Positions 55,033 through 64,000 are shown, numbered from the stretch's first letter. The stretch: 64,000 bases of DNA from RFSX01 sp965248155 (GCA_965248155.1 CBDFIO010000002.1:1860001-1924000); one strand, 5' to 3'. Translations and numbers: made by a program. The notes: generated from the letters alone by a model not told the origin.

Positions 55033-56313
55033 ATGCTTGAAATTAACAGATTAAGAAATGAAAAAGATCTCATCATCGGTTCTTTGAAAAAAAGAGCCTG
55101 GCATGAAGATCAGTTAGAAATTCTTGACAGAATCATTAGTGCTGATAATGCAAGAAAACGCATACAGACCGAGAATGATTCTAATCTTGCAAAAAGAAAT
55201 TCGCTGTCAAAGGAAATCGGACAACTATATAAAGAGGGTAAAAGTGATGAAGCCAATCTTGCAAAAGCAGAAGTTGAACAACTAAAAGGCCTTATTCATG
55301 ACTCAGAGCAACAGCTAAATGAAGCTATTAATGTCATCGAAGATTTGCTGCTTCAGATCCCTAATATTGCGCATTCAAGTGTTCCGGAAGGCAAGCTTGA
55401 CAGCGATAATGAAATAGTACAGGATTGGGATTCTACATTACCTGAATTAGGACCTTCAGCAATTCCGCATTGGGAATTGGGAAAGAAGTACAATATTCTT
55501 GATTTTGAACTTGGTGTAAAAATTGCCGGAGCAGGATTTCCAATATTCATTAATAAAGGTGCCCGTTTACAAAGAGCACTGATTAACTTCTTTTTAGATG
55601 AAGCTATACAAGCAGGATACAATGAAATTATTCCACCTCTTCTTGTAAATGAGGATTCAGCCAGAGGTACAGGACAATTACCGGATAAGGAAGGACAGAT
55701 GTACCACATAGAAAAAGACAAATTGTACTTAATTCCTACCTCCGAAGTCCCTTTGACAAATATATATCGGAATGATATTTTAAAAGAAAGCGATTTTCCA
55801 ATCAAATTAACAGGATATACACCTTGTTTTAGAAGGGAAGCAGGATCTTATGGTTCAGATGTTAAAGGATTAAACAGAGTGCATCAATTTGATAAAATTG
55901 AAATTGTACAAATACAACATCCATCAAAATCATATGAAACATTAGAGCAAATGGTCCAATATGTAGAGGGTTTAGTCCAAAAATTGGAACTGCCTTATCG
56001 CATTTTACGTTTATGTGGCGGAGACTTAAGTTTTGCATCGGCTTTAACTTTTGATTTTGAGGTTTATTCTGCAGCGCAAAAAAAGTGGCTTGAAGTAAGT
56101 TCGGTTTCGAATTTTGAATCTTTTCAAAGTAATAGATTGAAGTTGCGGTATAAAGATGAAGATGGTAAAACAAAATTTGCACACACCTTAAATGGTAGTG
56201 CGTTAGCTTTGGCACGAATTGTTGCAGCCATTTTAGAAAACAATCAAACAGAAGAAGGTGTTATTATTCCGGAAGTACTCCAAAAGTATACTGGATTTAA
56301 AATATTAAATTAA
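55033..56313 (+). CDS. serS: Seryl-tRNA synthetase
   Basis: A 426-residue class II synthetase charging tRNA-Ser. The N-terminal half (about 1-110) is a coiled coil, as usual for SerRS. The core has IPTSEVPLTN, motif 2 FRREAGSYGSDVKGL with the ATP-binding Arg, and motif 3 NGSALALARIVAAILENNQ. Downstream genes follow at short spacing: the peptidase at 10 bp, then frr and the BNR lipoprotein. Confidence 0.95.
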   Translation: MLEINRLRNEKDLIIGSLKKRAWHEDQLEILDRIISADNARKRIQTENDSNLAKRNSLSKEIGQLYKEGKSDEANLAKAEVEQLKGLIHDSEQQLNEAINVIEDLLLQIPNIAHSSVPEGKLDSDNEIVQDWDSTLPELGPSAIPHWELGKKYNILDFELGVKIAGAGFPIFINKGARLQRALINFFLDEAIQAGYNEIIPPLLVNEDSARGTGQLPDKEGQMYHIEKDKLYLIPTSEVPLTNIYRNDILKESDFPIKLTGYTPCFRREAGSYGSDVKGLNRVHQFDKIEIVQIQHPSKSYETLEQMVQYVEGLVQKLELPYRILRLCGGDLSFASALTFDFEVYSAAQKKWLEVSSVSNFESFQSNRLKLRYKDEDGKTKFAHTLNGSALALARIVAAILENNQTEEGVIIPEVLQKYTGFKILN

Positions 56314-56323
56314 TAAAAGAAAT

Positions 56324-57016
56324 ATGTCAGGTTATTTTATAATTGTTATCGCATTTAGTGTTGTTGGAATGATTATCAGCAGCAAACTGAAATCTACTTT
56401 TACCAAGTATGGTAAGGTAGGAACGAGTAGTGGTATGAGTGGCGCTGAAGTTGCAAAAGCCATGTTGGATCATTACGGCATCCATGATGTAAAGATAGTT
56501 CCGGGAAGAGGATCACTAACCGATCACTATAATCCATTAACTAAAACAGTTTCACTTAGTGAACCTGTATATGCCAACAGAAGTATATCTGCAGCTGCTG
56601 TAGCTGCACATGAATGTGGGCATGCTGTTCAACATGCTACTGCATATAAGATGCTGGCATTTCGATCAAGCCTGGTTCCAATTGTAAAGTTCTCATCTAC
56701 TCTCCAGCAGTTTATGTTTATTGGGTTCATATTTTTGGCCGGCGGGACTTCTGCTTTTTCAAGCCCCTTATTTATGGGAATTCTTGCTGCTACATTCGGA
56801 GCAACTGCATTATTTGCATTGGTAACTTTACCGGTAGAATTTGATGCTTCCCGAAGAGCATTGGCATGGCTGGATAATTCTGGAGTTACTCATGGAGCCG
56901 AATACGATGGTGCTAAAGACGCTCTTTGGTGGGCTGCAATGACTTATGTAAGCAGTGCATTAGCGTCACTTGCAATGTTTTTGTTCTTTTTATTGAGGTT
57001 CTTAAATAGCGATTAA
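56324..57016 (+). CDS. Neutral zinc metallopeptidase (membrane)
   Basis: A 230-residue protein with an N-terminal helix (IIVIAFSVVGMII) and the zinc motif HECGH at 96-100 (AAHECGHAVQH), then hydrophobic segments at the C-terminus (TYVSSALASLAMFLFFLLRF). It belongs to the Zn_peptidase_2/YugP family of membrane proteins. Substrate unknown. It is between serS and frr. Confidence 0.85.
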   Translation: MSGYFIIVIAFSVVGMIISSKLKSTFTKYGKVGTSSGMSGAEVAKAMLDHYGIHDVKIVPGRGSLTDHYNPLTKTVSLSEPVYANRSISAAAVAAHECGHAVQHATAYKMLAFRSSLVPIVKFSSTLQQFMFIGFIFLAGGTSAFSSPLFMGILAATFGATALFALVTLPVEFDASRRALAWLDNSGVTHGAEYDGAKDALWWAAMTYVSSALASLAMFLFFLLRFLNSD

Positions 57017-57056
57017 GCAGAAAATCAATATTTTTAGAAATAATAAGACCAGTAAT

Positions 57057-57620
57057 ATGAGCGAACTAATAAACATGGCCTTTGAAGATGGTAAAGAAAA
57101 TATGGATAAAGCGATCCAACATCTCCATGATGAATTATTAAAAGTCAGAACCGGAAAGGCTTCAACAAGTATCCTTAAAGGTATTTATGTTGATTATTAT
57201 GGTAACCCCACACCTTTATCACAAGTGGCTAATCTTTCAACTCCAGATTCGAAAACCATTTCGATTCAACCTTGGGAAAAACCTATGTTAGCATTGATTG
57301 AGCAAGCAATATTTGCCGCAAATATTGGATTAACACCAATGAATGACGGTGAGTTTGTTAGAATTAGTATTCCACCATTAACAGAAGAAAGGAGAAGGGA
57401 AATGGTAAAGTATGCCAAGAACTTAGGAGAAGAAACTAAAATTAGCTTGAGAAATGAGCGTCATAAAATGCTTGATATTATTAAATCAGAAGTAAAAGAC
57501 GGATTTCCTGAGGACCAAGGAAAAAGAAAGGAATCAGAAGTTCAAACCCTTGTCAACAAATATGCTGATGATATCGGCAAACTCATAGAAGCCAAAGAGA
57601 AAGACATCATGACTGTTTAA
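57057..57620 (+). CDS. frr: Ribosome recycling factor
   Basis: A 187-residue protein with the RRF pattern MDKAIQHLHDELLKVRTGKASTSIL and the hinge/IPPLTEERRREMVKYAK block, plus the C-terminal helix. It splits the terminated ribosome with EF-G. Length is usual. It follows the peptidase gene by 40 bp. Confidence 0.96.
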   Translation: MSELINMAFEDGKENMDKAIQHLHDELLKVRTGKASTSILKGIYVDYYGNPTPLSQVANLSTPDSKTISIQPWEKPMLALIEQAIFAANIGLTPMNDGEFVRISIPPLTEERRREMVKYAKNLGEETKISLRNERHKMLDIIKSEVKDGFPEDQGKRKESEVQTLVNKYADDIGKLIEAKEKDIMTV

Positions 57621-57645
57621 TCAGTATGGATGTAAACTTTTAGAT

Positions 57646-58965
57646 ATGCAGAAGTATTTACAGGCCACTCTCATTTTAGGCTTCATATGCGTGAGCGCAT
57701 GTAGTCTAAAATCTTTACCTGGAGAAAAAATTTCCTTACCCTCAAGCATCGAAAGCATTATGATAGATGAAGCCGGTGGGAATTTAGGACCTTGCGAACC
57801 CTCAATTTGTATCAATCCTAATGATATTAATAATATTGTTGCAGGAGCAATATTGGATAAAGTCTATGTATCCAATGATGGAGGAAAAACTTGGCTAAAA
57901 GATAAATTGGAATCTTCATTTGGTGTATATGGAGATCCGGTAATCCGGAGTGATTATGACGGAAATTTTTATTACGCCCATCTTTCAAACCCCAAAGGAA
58001 AACTTGCAAGCAATAATTCCTGGTTGGATAGAATTGTAATTCAAAAATCACAGGATAATGGTAAAAGTTGGAGTGATGGTTCACATACTAAACCACGCTC
58101 ACCTAAAGATCAGGATAAACATTGGCTTGCAATCGACCCTCAGAATAATACAATCTACATTACTTGGACAGAGTTCGACCTCTACAGCAGTAAAAAGGAA
58201 GAAGATAAATCTCGAATTCTTTTTTCTAAATCTGATGATGGTGGGGAGAACTGGATAGAACCTATAGTCCTTAGTCAGTTTGAAGGCAATTGTCTTGATG
58301 GTGATCAGACTCCGGAAGGGGCAGTTCCCAGTGTAGGGCTTAATGGTGAAGTATTTGTTGCATGGTCGTTTGATGAAAAAATCTATTTTGATAAATCTAC
58401 AGATGGAGGAAAAAGCTGGTTGGAAGAGGATATTCCGGTAGTAGATCAACCTGGAGGCTGGGCTATTGATATACCCGGAATTATGAGATGTAATGGGATG
58501 CCAATTACCGCTGTTGACAGATCAAAAGGACCGCACAGGGGAAATTTATATATCAATTGGGCTGATCAACGTAATGGAGCTGATGATACCGATATTTGGC
58601 TTGTTAAATCTACCGATAGTGGTATGAATTGGTCCGAACCAGTACGAGTTAATAATGATGAAGCGGGAAAGCAACAGTTTTTTACCTGGATGGCAGTTGA
58701 TGAAATGACGGGTTACATATACATCGTTTTTTATGACAGGAGACATCATGAAGATGAAACCACAGATGTCTTTTTAGCCTACAGTACTGATGGAGGTGAT
58801 AGTTTTGAAAACATAAAAATCAATTCAGATAGCTTTAAACCGAATCCTTTTATCTTCTTTGGAGATTACAATGATATCAGCGCAGTTGATGGGCGAGTCA
58901 GACCAATCTGGACACAACTGAGTGCCAATAAGCTGAGTATATGGACAGCCCTTATCGATTTCTAA
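57646..58965 (+). CDS. BNR/Asp-box repeat lipoprotein (sialidase-like propeller)
   Basis: A 439-residue lipoprotein (lipobox VSAC, Cys19). Asp-box repeats SxDxGxxW mark a six-bladed propeller: SNDGGKTW (76-83), SQDNGKSW, SDDGGENW, STDGGKSW, STDSGMNW and STDGGDSF. Such proteins bind or cut sialylated or other glycans, but catalytic residues are not clear here, so hydrolase activity is not claimed. Its 3' end overlaps by four bases the minus-strand gene at 58962. Confidence 0.8.
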   Translation: MQKYLQATLILGFICVSACSLKSLPGEKISLPSSIESIMIDEAGGNLGPCEPSICINPNDINNIVAGAILDKVYVSNDGGKTWLKDKLESSFGVYGDPVIRSDYDGNFYYAHLSNPKGKLASNNSWLDRIVIQKSQDNGKSWSDGSHTKPRSPKDQDKHWLAIDPQNNTIYITWTEFDLYSSKKEEDKSRILFSKSDDGGENWIEPIVLSQFEGNCLDGDQTPEGAVPSVGLNGEVFVAWSFDEKIYFDKSTDGGKSWLEEDIPVVDQPGGWAIDIPGIMRCNGMPITAVDRSKGPHRGNLYINWADQRNGADDTDIWLVKSTDSGMNWSEPVRVNNDEAGKQQFFTWMAVDEMTGYIYIVFYDRRHHEDETTDVFLAYSTDGGDSFENIKINSDSFKPNPFIFFGDYNDISAVDGRVRPIWTQLSANKLSIWTALIDF

Positions 58966-59792
58966 TTTGTTGATTCTGACCAAAGACCATGCATATCTAG
59001 GAAATATGCTTTTATACGGTCAAGATGGAAATCGGAAAGCTTCTCATAATAATAATAGATCAATTCTTGTTCTTGCAATTCAATAGTAAGGTGTTTTTCT
59101 TTTATGTTTCCATCCTGGAGATACAAAATTCTATCCTTTAGAAATTGACAATTTTCATTTTCTAAATTATATTTTCTGATATACTGGCCGAAATTATCAA
59201 ACTGATACACTCCTTCAGTGGTATATAAGAACACATTTTCTTCTTGTTCAAAAAGTCTGGGAAGTTTTACTGAATGGAAGTTCTCATAATACAGTTCATT
59301 AGAGTTAAGAATCAATTCCCCATTCTGATTTATTTTTAACAAACTGTTATTGATAGGATCGTAAATCCAGATATTATTTTCACGGGAAAGCGCAACTCCC
59401 TGAATATCCCAATATCCCAATTCTTCCAAATTCAATCTTTTAATTCCAGATAAGGTATTGTCAAGAAAAATGATGTTTTGGAACTCACTATAATAGAGTA
59501 ACATTTTTTGTGGATTAGAGACATCCAGGTGTGTTAAATCACCCATTCTATTTAAGGAGAATTCAAACAACAATTCAAATTCAGGATTATACTTTTTTAA
59601 AACGTTTGACTGATCTATCAAATAGATATTTCCGAGATGATCCAATTCAAGTATTTTAAATTGTCCTTCTATGTTATAGATTCGTTCTTTCGGAGGATTA
59701 TCACTGATTAGAGTTTTTTTACTCTGGCAAGAAATTGAAGTTGAAAGTAGCAGGAGCGGAAAAACAATAATATGAAATGAATTATTTCTCAA
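58962..59792 (-). CDS. Putative lipoprotein with beta-propeller-like repeats
   Basis: A 276-residue protein with a signal peptide and lipobox (SISC, Cys about 22), then six or so short strand repeats such as LDHLGNIYLIDQSN and YWDIQGVALSRENNIWIYDPINN, which look like blades of a beta propeller. No family is assigned. It follows lpxH by 3 bp and ends against the BNR lipoprotein. The gene order lpxH and this gene suggests one transcript with the 3-HAA dioxygenase gene. Confidence 0.7.
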   Translation of the reverse strand: MRNNSFHIIVFPLLLLSTSISCQSKKTLISDNPPKERIYNIEGQFKILELDHLGNIYLIDQSNVLKKYNPEFELLFEFSLNRMGDLTHLDVSNPQKMLLYYSEFQNIIFLDNTLSGIKRLNLEELGYWDIQGVALSRENNIWIYDPINNSLLKINQNGELILNSNELYYENFHSVKLPRLFEQEENVFLYTTEGVYQFDNFGQYIRKYNLENENCQFLKDRILYLQDGNIKEKHLTIELQEQELIYYYYEKLSDFHLDRIKAYFLDMHGLWSESTN

Positions 59793-59795
59793 AAA

Positions 59796-60536
59796 TTAGA
59801 ATTTTAGAAGTTCAAGATGATGACCATTATAACGCGCATAACTAAAATGTTCTACCCAATCTCCAGTATTAATATAACGACTTGAATTGTTGCTTAATGT
59901 GTAGTCAATCGGAATATGACGGTGGCCAAAAATGAAAAAATCAATATTATTATTTTCGAGCTTAGATTCACAATATTGAATTAGCCATTCTCCCTCAGGA
60001 CCCTTGAAATCTGAAATATTACTTTGTGACTCCCTTGAAGTTCTACTGAACATTTTCATAAGCTTAATACCCAGATTTGAATGAATCCTGGCAAATAACC
60101 ATTGATTCAATTTGTTGCTGAATATCTTTTTAATAATCTTATATCCTCTATCTCCTGGTCCTAATCCATCTCCGTGTCCCAGTAGAAATTCATGATGTTC
60201 AATTTTCTTTTTGATGGGACTTTTATAAAGTTTTACTCCCAACTCTTCCTCAAGATAGCCGAACATCCACATATCATGATTTCCGGTAAACAGATGAACA
60301 GGAATATTTCTATCCGTAAATTCAGCAATTTTTGCGAGTGTTCTTACATGACCCCTGGGGACAACTTCACTGTACTCATACCAATAATCAAAAAGATCAC
60401 CTAATAAATATAGTTCTTCAGTATTGTCAATTATGGAGTCCAGCCATTTAACAATTTTCTTTTCCCTGATCTTTGACGATGTCGGATGATTGAGACCCAA
60501 ATGAAAATCTGATGCGAAATAATAATACTTTGACAT
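59796..60536 (-). CDS. lpxH: UDP-2,3-diacylglucosamine pyrophosphatase
   Basis: A 246-residue calcineurin-like phosphoesterase of lipid A synthesis, which releases UMP to leave lipid X. Metal motifs: DFHLG (D10, H12), LGDLFDYW, GNHD, HGDGLG and FGHRH. The SDFHLGLNHPTS start and YEYSEVVPRGH stretch are typical of the Bacteroidota form. Its ATG overlaps the dioxygenase stop as TAATG, so the two are translationally coupled. Confidence 0.88.
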   Translation of the reverse strand: MSKYYYFASDFHLGLNHPTSSKIREKKIVKWLDSIIDNTEELYLLGDLFDYWYEYSEVVPRGHVRTLAKIAEFTDRNIPVHLFTGNHDMWMFGYLEEELGVKLYKSPIKKKIEHHEFLLGHGDGLGPGDRGYKIIKKIFSNKLNQWLFARIHSNLGIKLMKMFSRTSRESQSNISDFKGPEGEWLIQYCESKLENNNIDFFIFGHRHIPIDYTLSNNSSRYINTGDWVEHFSYARYNGHHLELLKF

Positions 60537-61066
60537 TAACTTACAAATCGCTTATCGACTTCCATGACATGTCCACAATTTTTACAAGTACGCATTTCGT
60601 CAGAACCATAATATTCTTTAAATCGTGGAAGAAAGTCTTTTTCAATATTTGTTAATTCAAAATAGGATTCATGAAGCTTTTCGTTGCAATTATCGCAGAA
60701 CCAGATCAATCCGTCTCTTTCTGTTTTTGTGCGTTTTAATTCTACAACCAGGCCGATAGATCCTTCAGATCTCATTGGAGAATGCGGTACTTTAGCCGGA
60801 AGTAAAAACATTTCTCCTTCTTTTATTGGAATATCAACTGCCTTTCCCTCATCTTGAATTCTTACATTTATATCCCCTTCGATCTGGTAGAACAATTCTT
60901 CTGTCTCATTATAATGATAATCTTTTCTGGCATTCGGTCCTGCCACAATCATAACAATATAATCCCCGGCATCTTTGTATAGATTTCGATTCCCTACAGG
61001 AGGTTTTAGCTCGTCCCGGTGTTCATCTATCCATTTTTGAAGATTGAATGGTTTTGCTACAGCCAT
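60536..61066 (-). CDS. nbaC: 3-hydroxyanthranilate 3,4-dioxygenase
   Basis: A 176-residue cupin enzyme that opens 3-hydroxyanthranilate to 2-amino-3-carboxymuconate semialdehyde. The catalytic Fe ligands H51, E57 and H95 are at the positions known from the Cupriavidus enzyme (DYHYNETEE, PHS), along with R47 and R99. The C-terminal second metal site with four Cys is present: CDNC and CKNC. The enzyme works in the kynurenine pathway. It is coupled to lpxH by a TAATG overlap, a combination without a functional link I know of. Confidence 0.94.
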   Translation of the reverse strand: MAVAKPFNLQKWIDEHRDELKPPVGNRNLYKDAGDYIVMIVAGPNARKDYHYNETEELFYQIEGDINVRIQDEGKAVDIPIKEGEMFLLPAKVPHSPMRSEGSIGLVVELKRTKTERDGLIWFCDNCNEKLHESYFELTNIEKDFLPRFKEYYGSDEMRTCKNCGHVMEVDKRFVS

Positions 61067-61180
61067 AGTTTAATTTTTTGATAAATATAGGGTAATGGAA
61101 AGTAAAAAGTAAAGAATTCAAATAGAGACTCATTACCAACAAAACTCCATATGGATAGAAAAACAATAGGTTTTGAAAAT

Positions 61181-62527
61181 CTAATCAAGTTTCATTTTAT
61201 TCATAACATCTGACAAATTTATACTGTCGATATCTTCATTTTCTTTAGCGACTCCCATCAGGAGCTCATCTTGTTTTCTACCTCTAGCCATTGCAATATG
61301 ATAAGGAAGATCTTCTCTGAAGGTAACAAGACTATATTTTGAATAATATTCAGGAAAATTATGCTCTAGTTTTAACTCAATCTGTCTTTTTCGATTAAAT
61401 ACAGGATCTGCTGTTGCATCCCGCATCTCATAAAAGTTTTCTTCAGCTAGATCTGCTATCGCATCAGCGTCTCTCTTTCTTCTCTCTTGATAATCTTTAA
61501 AGATAGACAACCAGTCTCCTTCAAATTTTTTGATTGATTCGTCAAGAACAATGCAATCTTCAAACGAACAATTCATTCCTTGACCATAAAATGGAACCAC
61601 AGCATGTGCAGCATCTCCTAACAGAAGATATTGGCCATTGATTTGCCATGGAAAACACCGGATAGTGCCTAGTGAACTTGAAGGGTTACTTTCAAACTGC
61701 TCTAACAAATCTGGAAACAGTTGTTTTACATCTGAAAAATTGTTATCAAACAATTGATTTATTGACTCCGGAGTTTGTAAGGAATCAAATCCTGTCTTAG
61801 ATTCAAAAGGCATAAAAAGAGTAACTGTAAAACTTGCATCCAAATTTGGCAAAGCAATCATCATAAAATTGTCTCTTGGCCAGATATGAAGCGCATTTTT
61901 AAATATTTGAAAATTTCCTTCTGAGTCTTGAGGAAGATTTAATTCTTTGTATCCGGTCTGAAGAAAACTTTGAGAAAAACTATATCTCAATTGATTGGAC
62001 CGTCTCTGCATTTCTCTTCTTAGAGAAGATCCTGCACCATCTGCACCTATAATTATTTTTGAGCTGACATCTATGGTTTTATTTCCATCTGGAGTTGAAA
62101 AACTGATAAGGTGTTTGATCGAATTAACTCCTTTAGAATCATGTGAAAAATGGATGCTTAAATTTGAATAACTTTCTGCCTTATCCAGTAAAAGTGAATT
62201 TAGTCCTGGCCTGGAGATGGAGTTAATCCACTCGTTTTCTCGACCACTGTATCTGTATAATTTTGGATCTGTATCATTATTCGAATGAATCATCCTGCCG
62301 TGCATTGGAATAGCCAATTCCAATGCTTTCTCTTTCAGACCGACCATATCTAAGGCTTTAAGTCCTCGATTTGATAATGCAAGGTTTATTGACCTTCCAG
62401 CACTAATATCTGTAGTACGCAGATCAGGTCTTTTTTCATATAAATCGACTTGATGACCCCGATCAGCTAATCGGATAGTCATAAGCGTTCCAGATAGTCC
62501 TGCACCTATGATGACGATTTCTTTCAT
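61181..62527 (-). CDS. kmo: Kynurenine 3-monooxygenase
   Basis: A 448-residue FAD monooxygenase that hydroxylates kynurenine at C3. The FAD-binding motif GAGLSG is at 7-12, ADGAGSSLR marks the second FAD site, and GDAAHAVVPFYGQGMN the C-terminal FAD motif. Length and the NLALSNRGLKAL pattern fit KMO. It lies one base from kynU, so they are a single unit. Confidence 0.94.
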   Translation of the reverse strand: MKEIVIIGAGLSGTLMTIRLADRGHQVDLYEKRPDLRTTDISAGRSINLALSNRGLKALDMVGLKEKALELAIPMHGRMIHSNNDTDPKLYRYSGRENEWINSISRPGLNSLLLDKAESYSNLSIHFSHDSKGVNSIKHLISFSTPDGNKTIDVSSKIIIGADGAGSSLRREMQRRSNQLRYSFSQSFLQTGYKELNLPQDSEGNFQIFKNALHIWPRDNFMMIALPNLDASFTVTLFMPFESKTGFDSLQTPESINQLFDNNFSDVKQLFPDLLEQFESNPSSSLGTIRCFPWQINGQYLLLGDAAHAVVPFYGQGMNCSFEDCIVLDESIKKFEGDWLSIFKDYQERRKRDADAIADLAEENFYEMRDATADPVFNRKRQIELKLEHNFPEYYSKYSLVTFREDLPYHIAMARGRKQDELLMGVAKENEDIDSINLSDVMNKMKLD

Positions 62528-62528
62528 A

Positions 62529-63797
62529 TTAATTTAAAGAATCTTTCAAAATAGAATAGAATTTATATACATCTTCAAAACTATTATACAATGGTACCGT
62601 TGCAATTCTGATCACATCCGGTTCTCGCCAGTCTGCGATTACACCCTGCTCAGTTATCTGATCAAATATTGATTTATCAGCATCATTAATCTGAAGTGAT
62701 ATTTGACATCCTCTTTCAGAGTAATTCACCGGTGTGATGACTTTTATTTTATGATGCTGCAATTTATCTAATAGTTGGAGGAGGTAATCTGTTAGTTTTC
62801 GGGCTTTTTCATTGAGCTTTTTCATCCCAATCTCCTCGAATAATTCAAGGGAAGCACGCATCGATGCCATAGGTAAAATCGGAGGGTTACTTAATTGCCA
62901 TCCTTCAGCTCCAGACATAGGATCAAAATCAGGACCCATCTTAAATCGTACTTCTTTGTTATGGCCCCACCATCCCTTAAATTTGGGGAGCTTATAATCG
63001 TAAGCATGTCTTTCATGGACAAATACTCCTGAAAGACTTCCAGGCCCGGAATTCAGATATTTATAAGAACACCAGGCTGCAAAATCAGGACCGTCATCGT
63101 GTAAGCTCAATTCTAAATTACCGGCAGCGTGTGCTAAATCAAAGCCTACTAAACAACCTTTTGCATGCGCAAGATTGGTTATCTCTTTTATAGGGTAGGA
63201 TTGACCGGTATAATAGTTTACTCCACCTATTAATACAAGTGCTATTTGATCTCCATAACGATCTAATGTTGCCTTGATATTTTCTGCAGAGACATACTCA
63301 TTATTATCTGGAATTAATTCAATAATTGCGTCATCTGGATTGTATCCATGATACTCAGCTTGTGATTCTACAGCATATCTATCTGAAGGGAAAGGACTGT
63401 ATTCTACTAATATTTTATACCTCTCAGGAGTTGGTCTGTAAAATGAAATCATCAAAAGGTGGAGATTAACTGTCAAACTATTCATTACGACAGTTTCTAT
63501 ATCTTTAGCGCCAACCACATTCGCCATCGAAGAAGTCAGAAACTCATGATATGGCATCCACGGATGACGGGCATGGATGTGTCCTTCAACACCCAATCTT
63601 GCCCAATCTTCCAATTCTTGATTGACATATAGTTGTGCTTTCTTTGGTTGTAAGCCTAAGGAGTTACCACATAAATAAATGAAATCTTGACCATTTTCAT
63701 TCTGAGGAAGATGAAATTGTTGACGATACAAATTCAATGGATCTTGAGTATCCATTTCCTGAGCATGCTGAATTGTATCGATTTGTGAACCACTCAT
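62529..63797 (-). CDS. kynU: Kynureninase
   Basis: A 422-residue PLP enzyme that splits 3-hydroxykynurenine into 3-hydroxyanthranilate and alanine. The PLP lysine is K246 in WCSYKYLNSGPGS, and the Asp/His partner motifs FDLAHAAGN are upstream. It lies three bases from the partial amidohydrolase gene and one base from kmo. The order amidohydrolase-kynU-kmo-nbaC is close to the pathway's order. Confidence 0.95.
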   Translation of the reverse strand: MSGSQIDTIQHAQEMDTQDPLNLYRQQFHLPQNENGQDFIYLCGNSLGLQPKKAQLYVNQELEDWARLGVEGHIHARHPWMPYHEFLTSSMANVVGAKDIETVVMNSLTVNLHLLMISFYRPTPERYKILVEYSPFPSDRYAVESQAEYHGYNPDDAIIELIPDNNEYVSAENIKATLDRYGDQIALVLIGGVNYYTGQSYPIKEITNLAHAKGCLVGFDLAHAAGNLELSLHDDGPDFAAWCSYKYLNSGPGSLSGVFVHERHAYDYKLPKFKGWWGHNKEVRFKMGPDFDPMSGAEGWQLSNPPILPMASMRASLELFEEIGMKKLNEKARKLTDYLLQLLDKLQHHKIKVITPVNYSERGCQISLQINDADKSIFDQITEQGVIADWREPDVIRIATVPLYNSFEDVYKFYSILKDSLN

Positions 63798-63800
63798 AAT

Positions 63801-64000
63801 TTAGGAATTCAATGAAGTGTTTAGCCAACGTCCAACATTACCTTTCCAGATTTCATTTTTTTCAGTGTCGGAAATAAATCCAAGTTGTAGAGCTTCATCG
63901 ATGACTTTTCCTGGATATGAATCTTCAACGCTATCCATCTCTCCCAAAGGGTAAGGGTTATCTAAACCAGCTACGACCTGAGAACTGGAAGCCCTGTCAA
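63801..64000 (-). CDS. C-terminus of probable ACMS decarboxylase (amidohydrolase), cut by window edge
   Basis: The open frame to the window edge (66 codons) ends in the window at a stop at 63801-63803. The tail reads VVAGLDNPYPLGEMDSVE ... YPGKVIDEALQLGF ... GNVGRWL, which fits the C-terminus of 2-amino-3-carboxymuconate-6-semialdehyde decarboxylase and its amidohydrolase relatives. Position next to kynU makes the decarboxylase the most likely function, the step after 3-hydroxyanthranilate dioxygenase. Confidence 0.65.
   Translation of the reverse strand, partial: DRASSSQVVAGLDNPYPLGEMDSVEDSYPGKVIDEALQLGFISDTEKNEIWKGNVGRWLNTSLNS

Noticed and set aside
1..64000. Recoding of TAA because of two in-frame TAA codons
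   Set aside because: Many intact housekeeping genes in the window, such as lptB, nbaC and rpmH, end with TAA at the expected length, so TAA is a normal stop here.

Overview
The window is a piece of an AT-rich chromosome from a member of the Bacteroidota, probably a free-living aerobe. The evidence is an Oar-like TonB-dependent receptor gene, a protein with a type IX secretion (type B) C-terminal sorting domain, a complete moxR-DUF58-bat aerotolerance cluster, a Bacteroidota-type LpxH, many secreted proteins whose signal peptides end in AQ or SQ, and several promoters that fit the Bacteroidota -33 TTTG / -7 TAnnTTTG pattern. No rRNA, tRNA, CRISPR array or prophage was seen. The class is not certain. 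A kynurenine pathway would fit Saprospiria or Cytophagia, but that is inference.

Layout. 1-3.4 kb: two related secreted proteins and an NhaC antiporter. 3.4-6.6 kb: an Oar-like TonB-dependent receptor gene broken by one in-frame stop and two frameshifts. 6.7-9.7 kb: a TrpF-like protein, a type A chloramphenicol-acetyltransferase-like protein and FolB on the minus strand, then a glutaryl-CoA-dehydrogenase-like gene on the plus strand. 9.8-11 kb: an IS1-family element inserted in the signal peptide of a small lipoprotein gene. 11-13.2 kb: a fatty acid hydroxylase-superfamily protein and aldose epimerase. 13.3-19 kb: the moxR/bat operon. 20-25.4 kb: ahcY, gyrB, prfC. 25.4-32.3 kb: a DUF885 peptidase, an oxidoreductase, xerD, an Ig-like lipoprotein, lptB and two small lipoproteins. 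32.3-36.8 kb: a TonB-domain protein, dinB and ppiD. 37-48 kb: accessory genes, including two DUF3299-like secreted paralogues, asnB, a T9SS substrate, a CPBP protease, and an ABC permease/ATPase pair with a histidine-rich loop. 49-57.6 kb: housekeeping genes recQ, aroQ, rnpA, rpmH, rho, serS and frr. 60.5-64 kb: tryptophan (kynurenine) catabolism.

How the genes work together. The right end encodes kynurenine monooxygenase, kynureninase, 3-hydroxyanthranilate dioxygenase and the C-terminus of a probable ACMS decarboxylase, so kynurenine is degraded by ring opening. The GCDH-like enzyme at 8.5 kb could serve the lower part of this route or lysine degradation. The bat cluster encodes a MoxR ATPase, a DUF58 protein, two von Willebrand A membrane proteins and a TPR protein; no batD follows. 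The clearest sequence-level discoveries are the decayed receptor, the IS1 insertion with a recognisable target duplication, and an orphan plus-strand terminator that may mark a small RNA.
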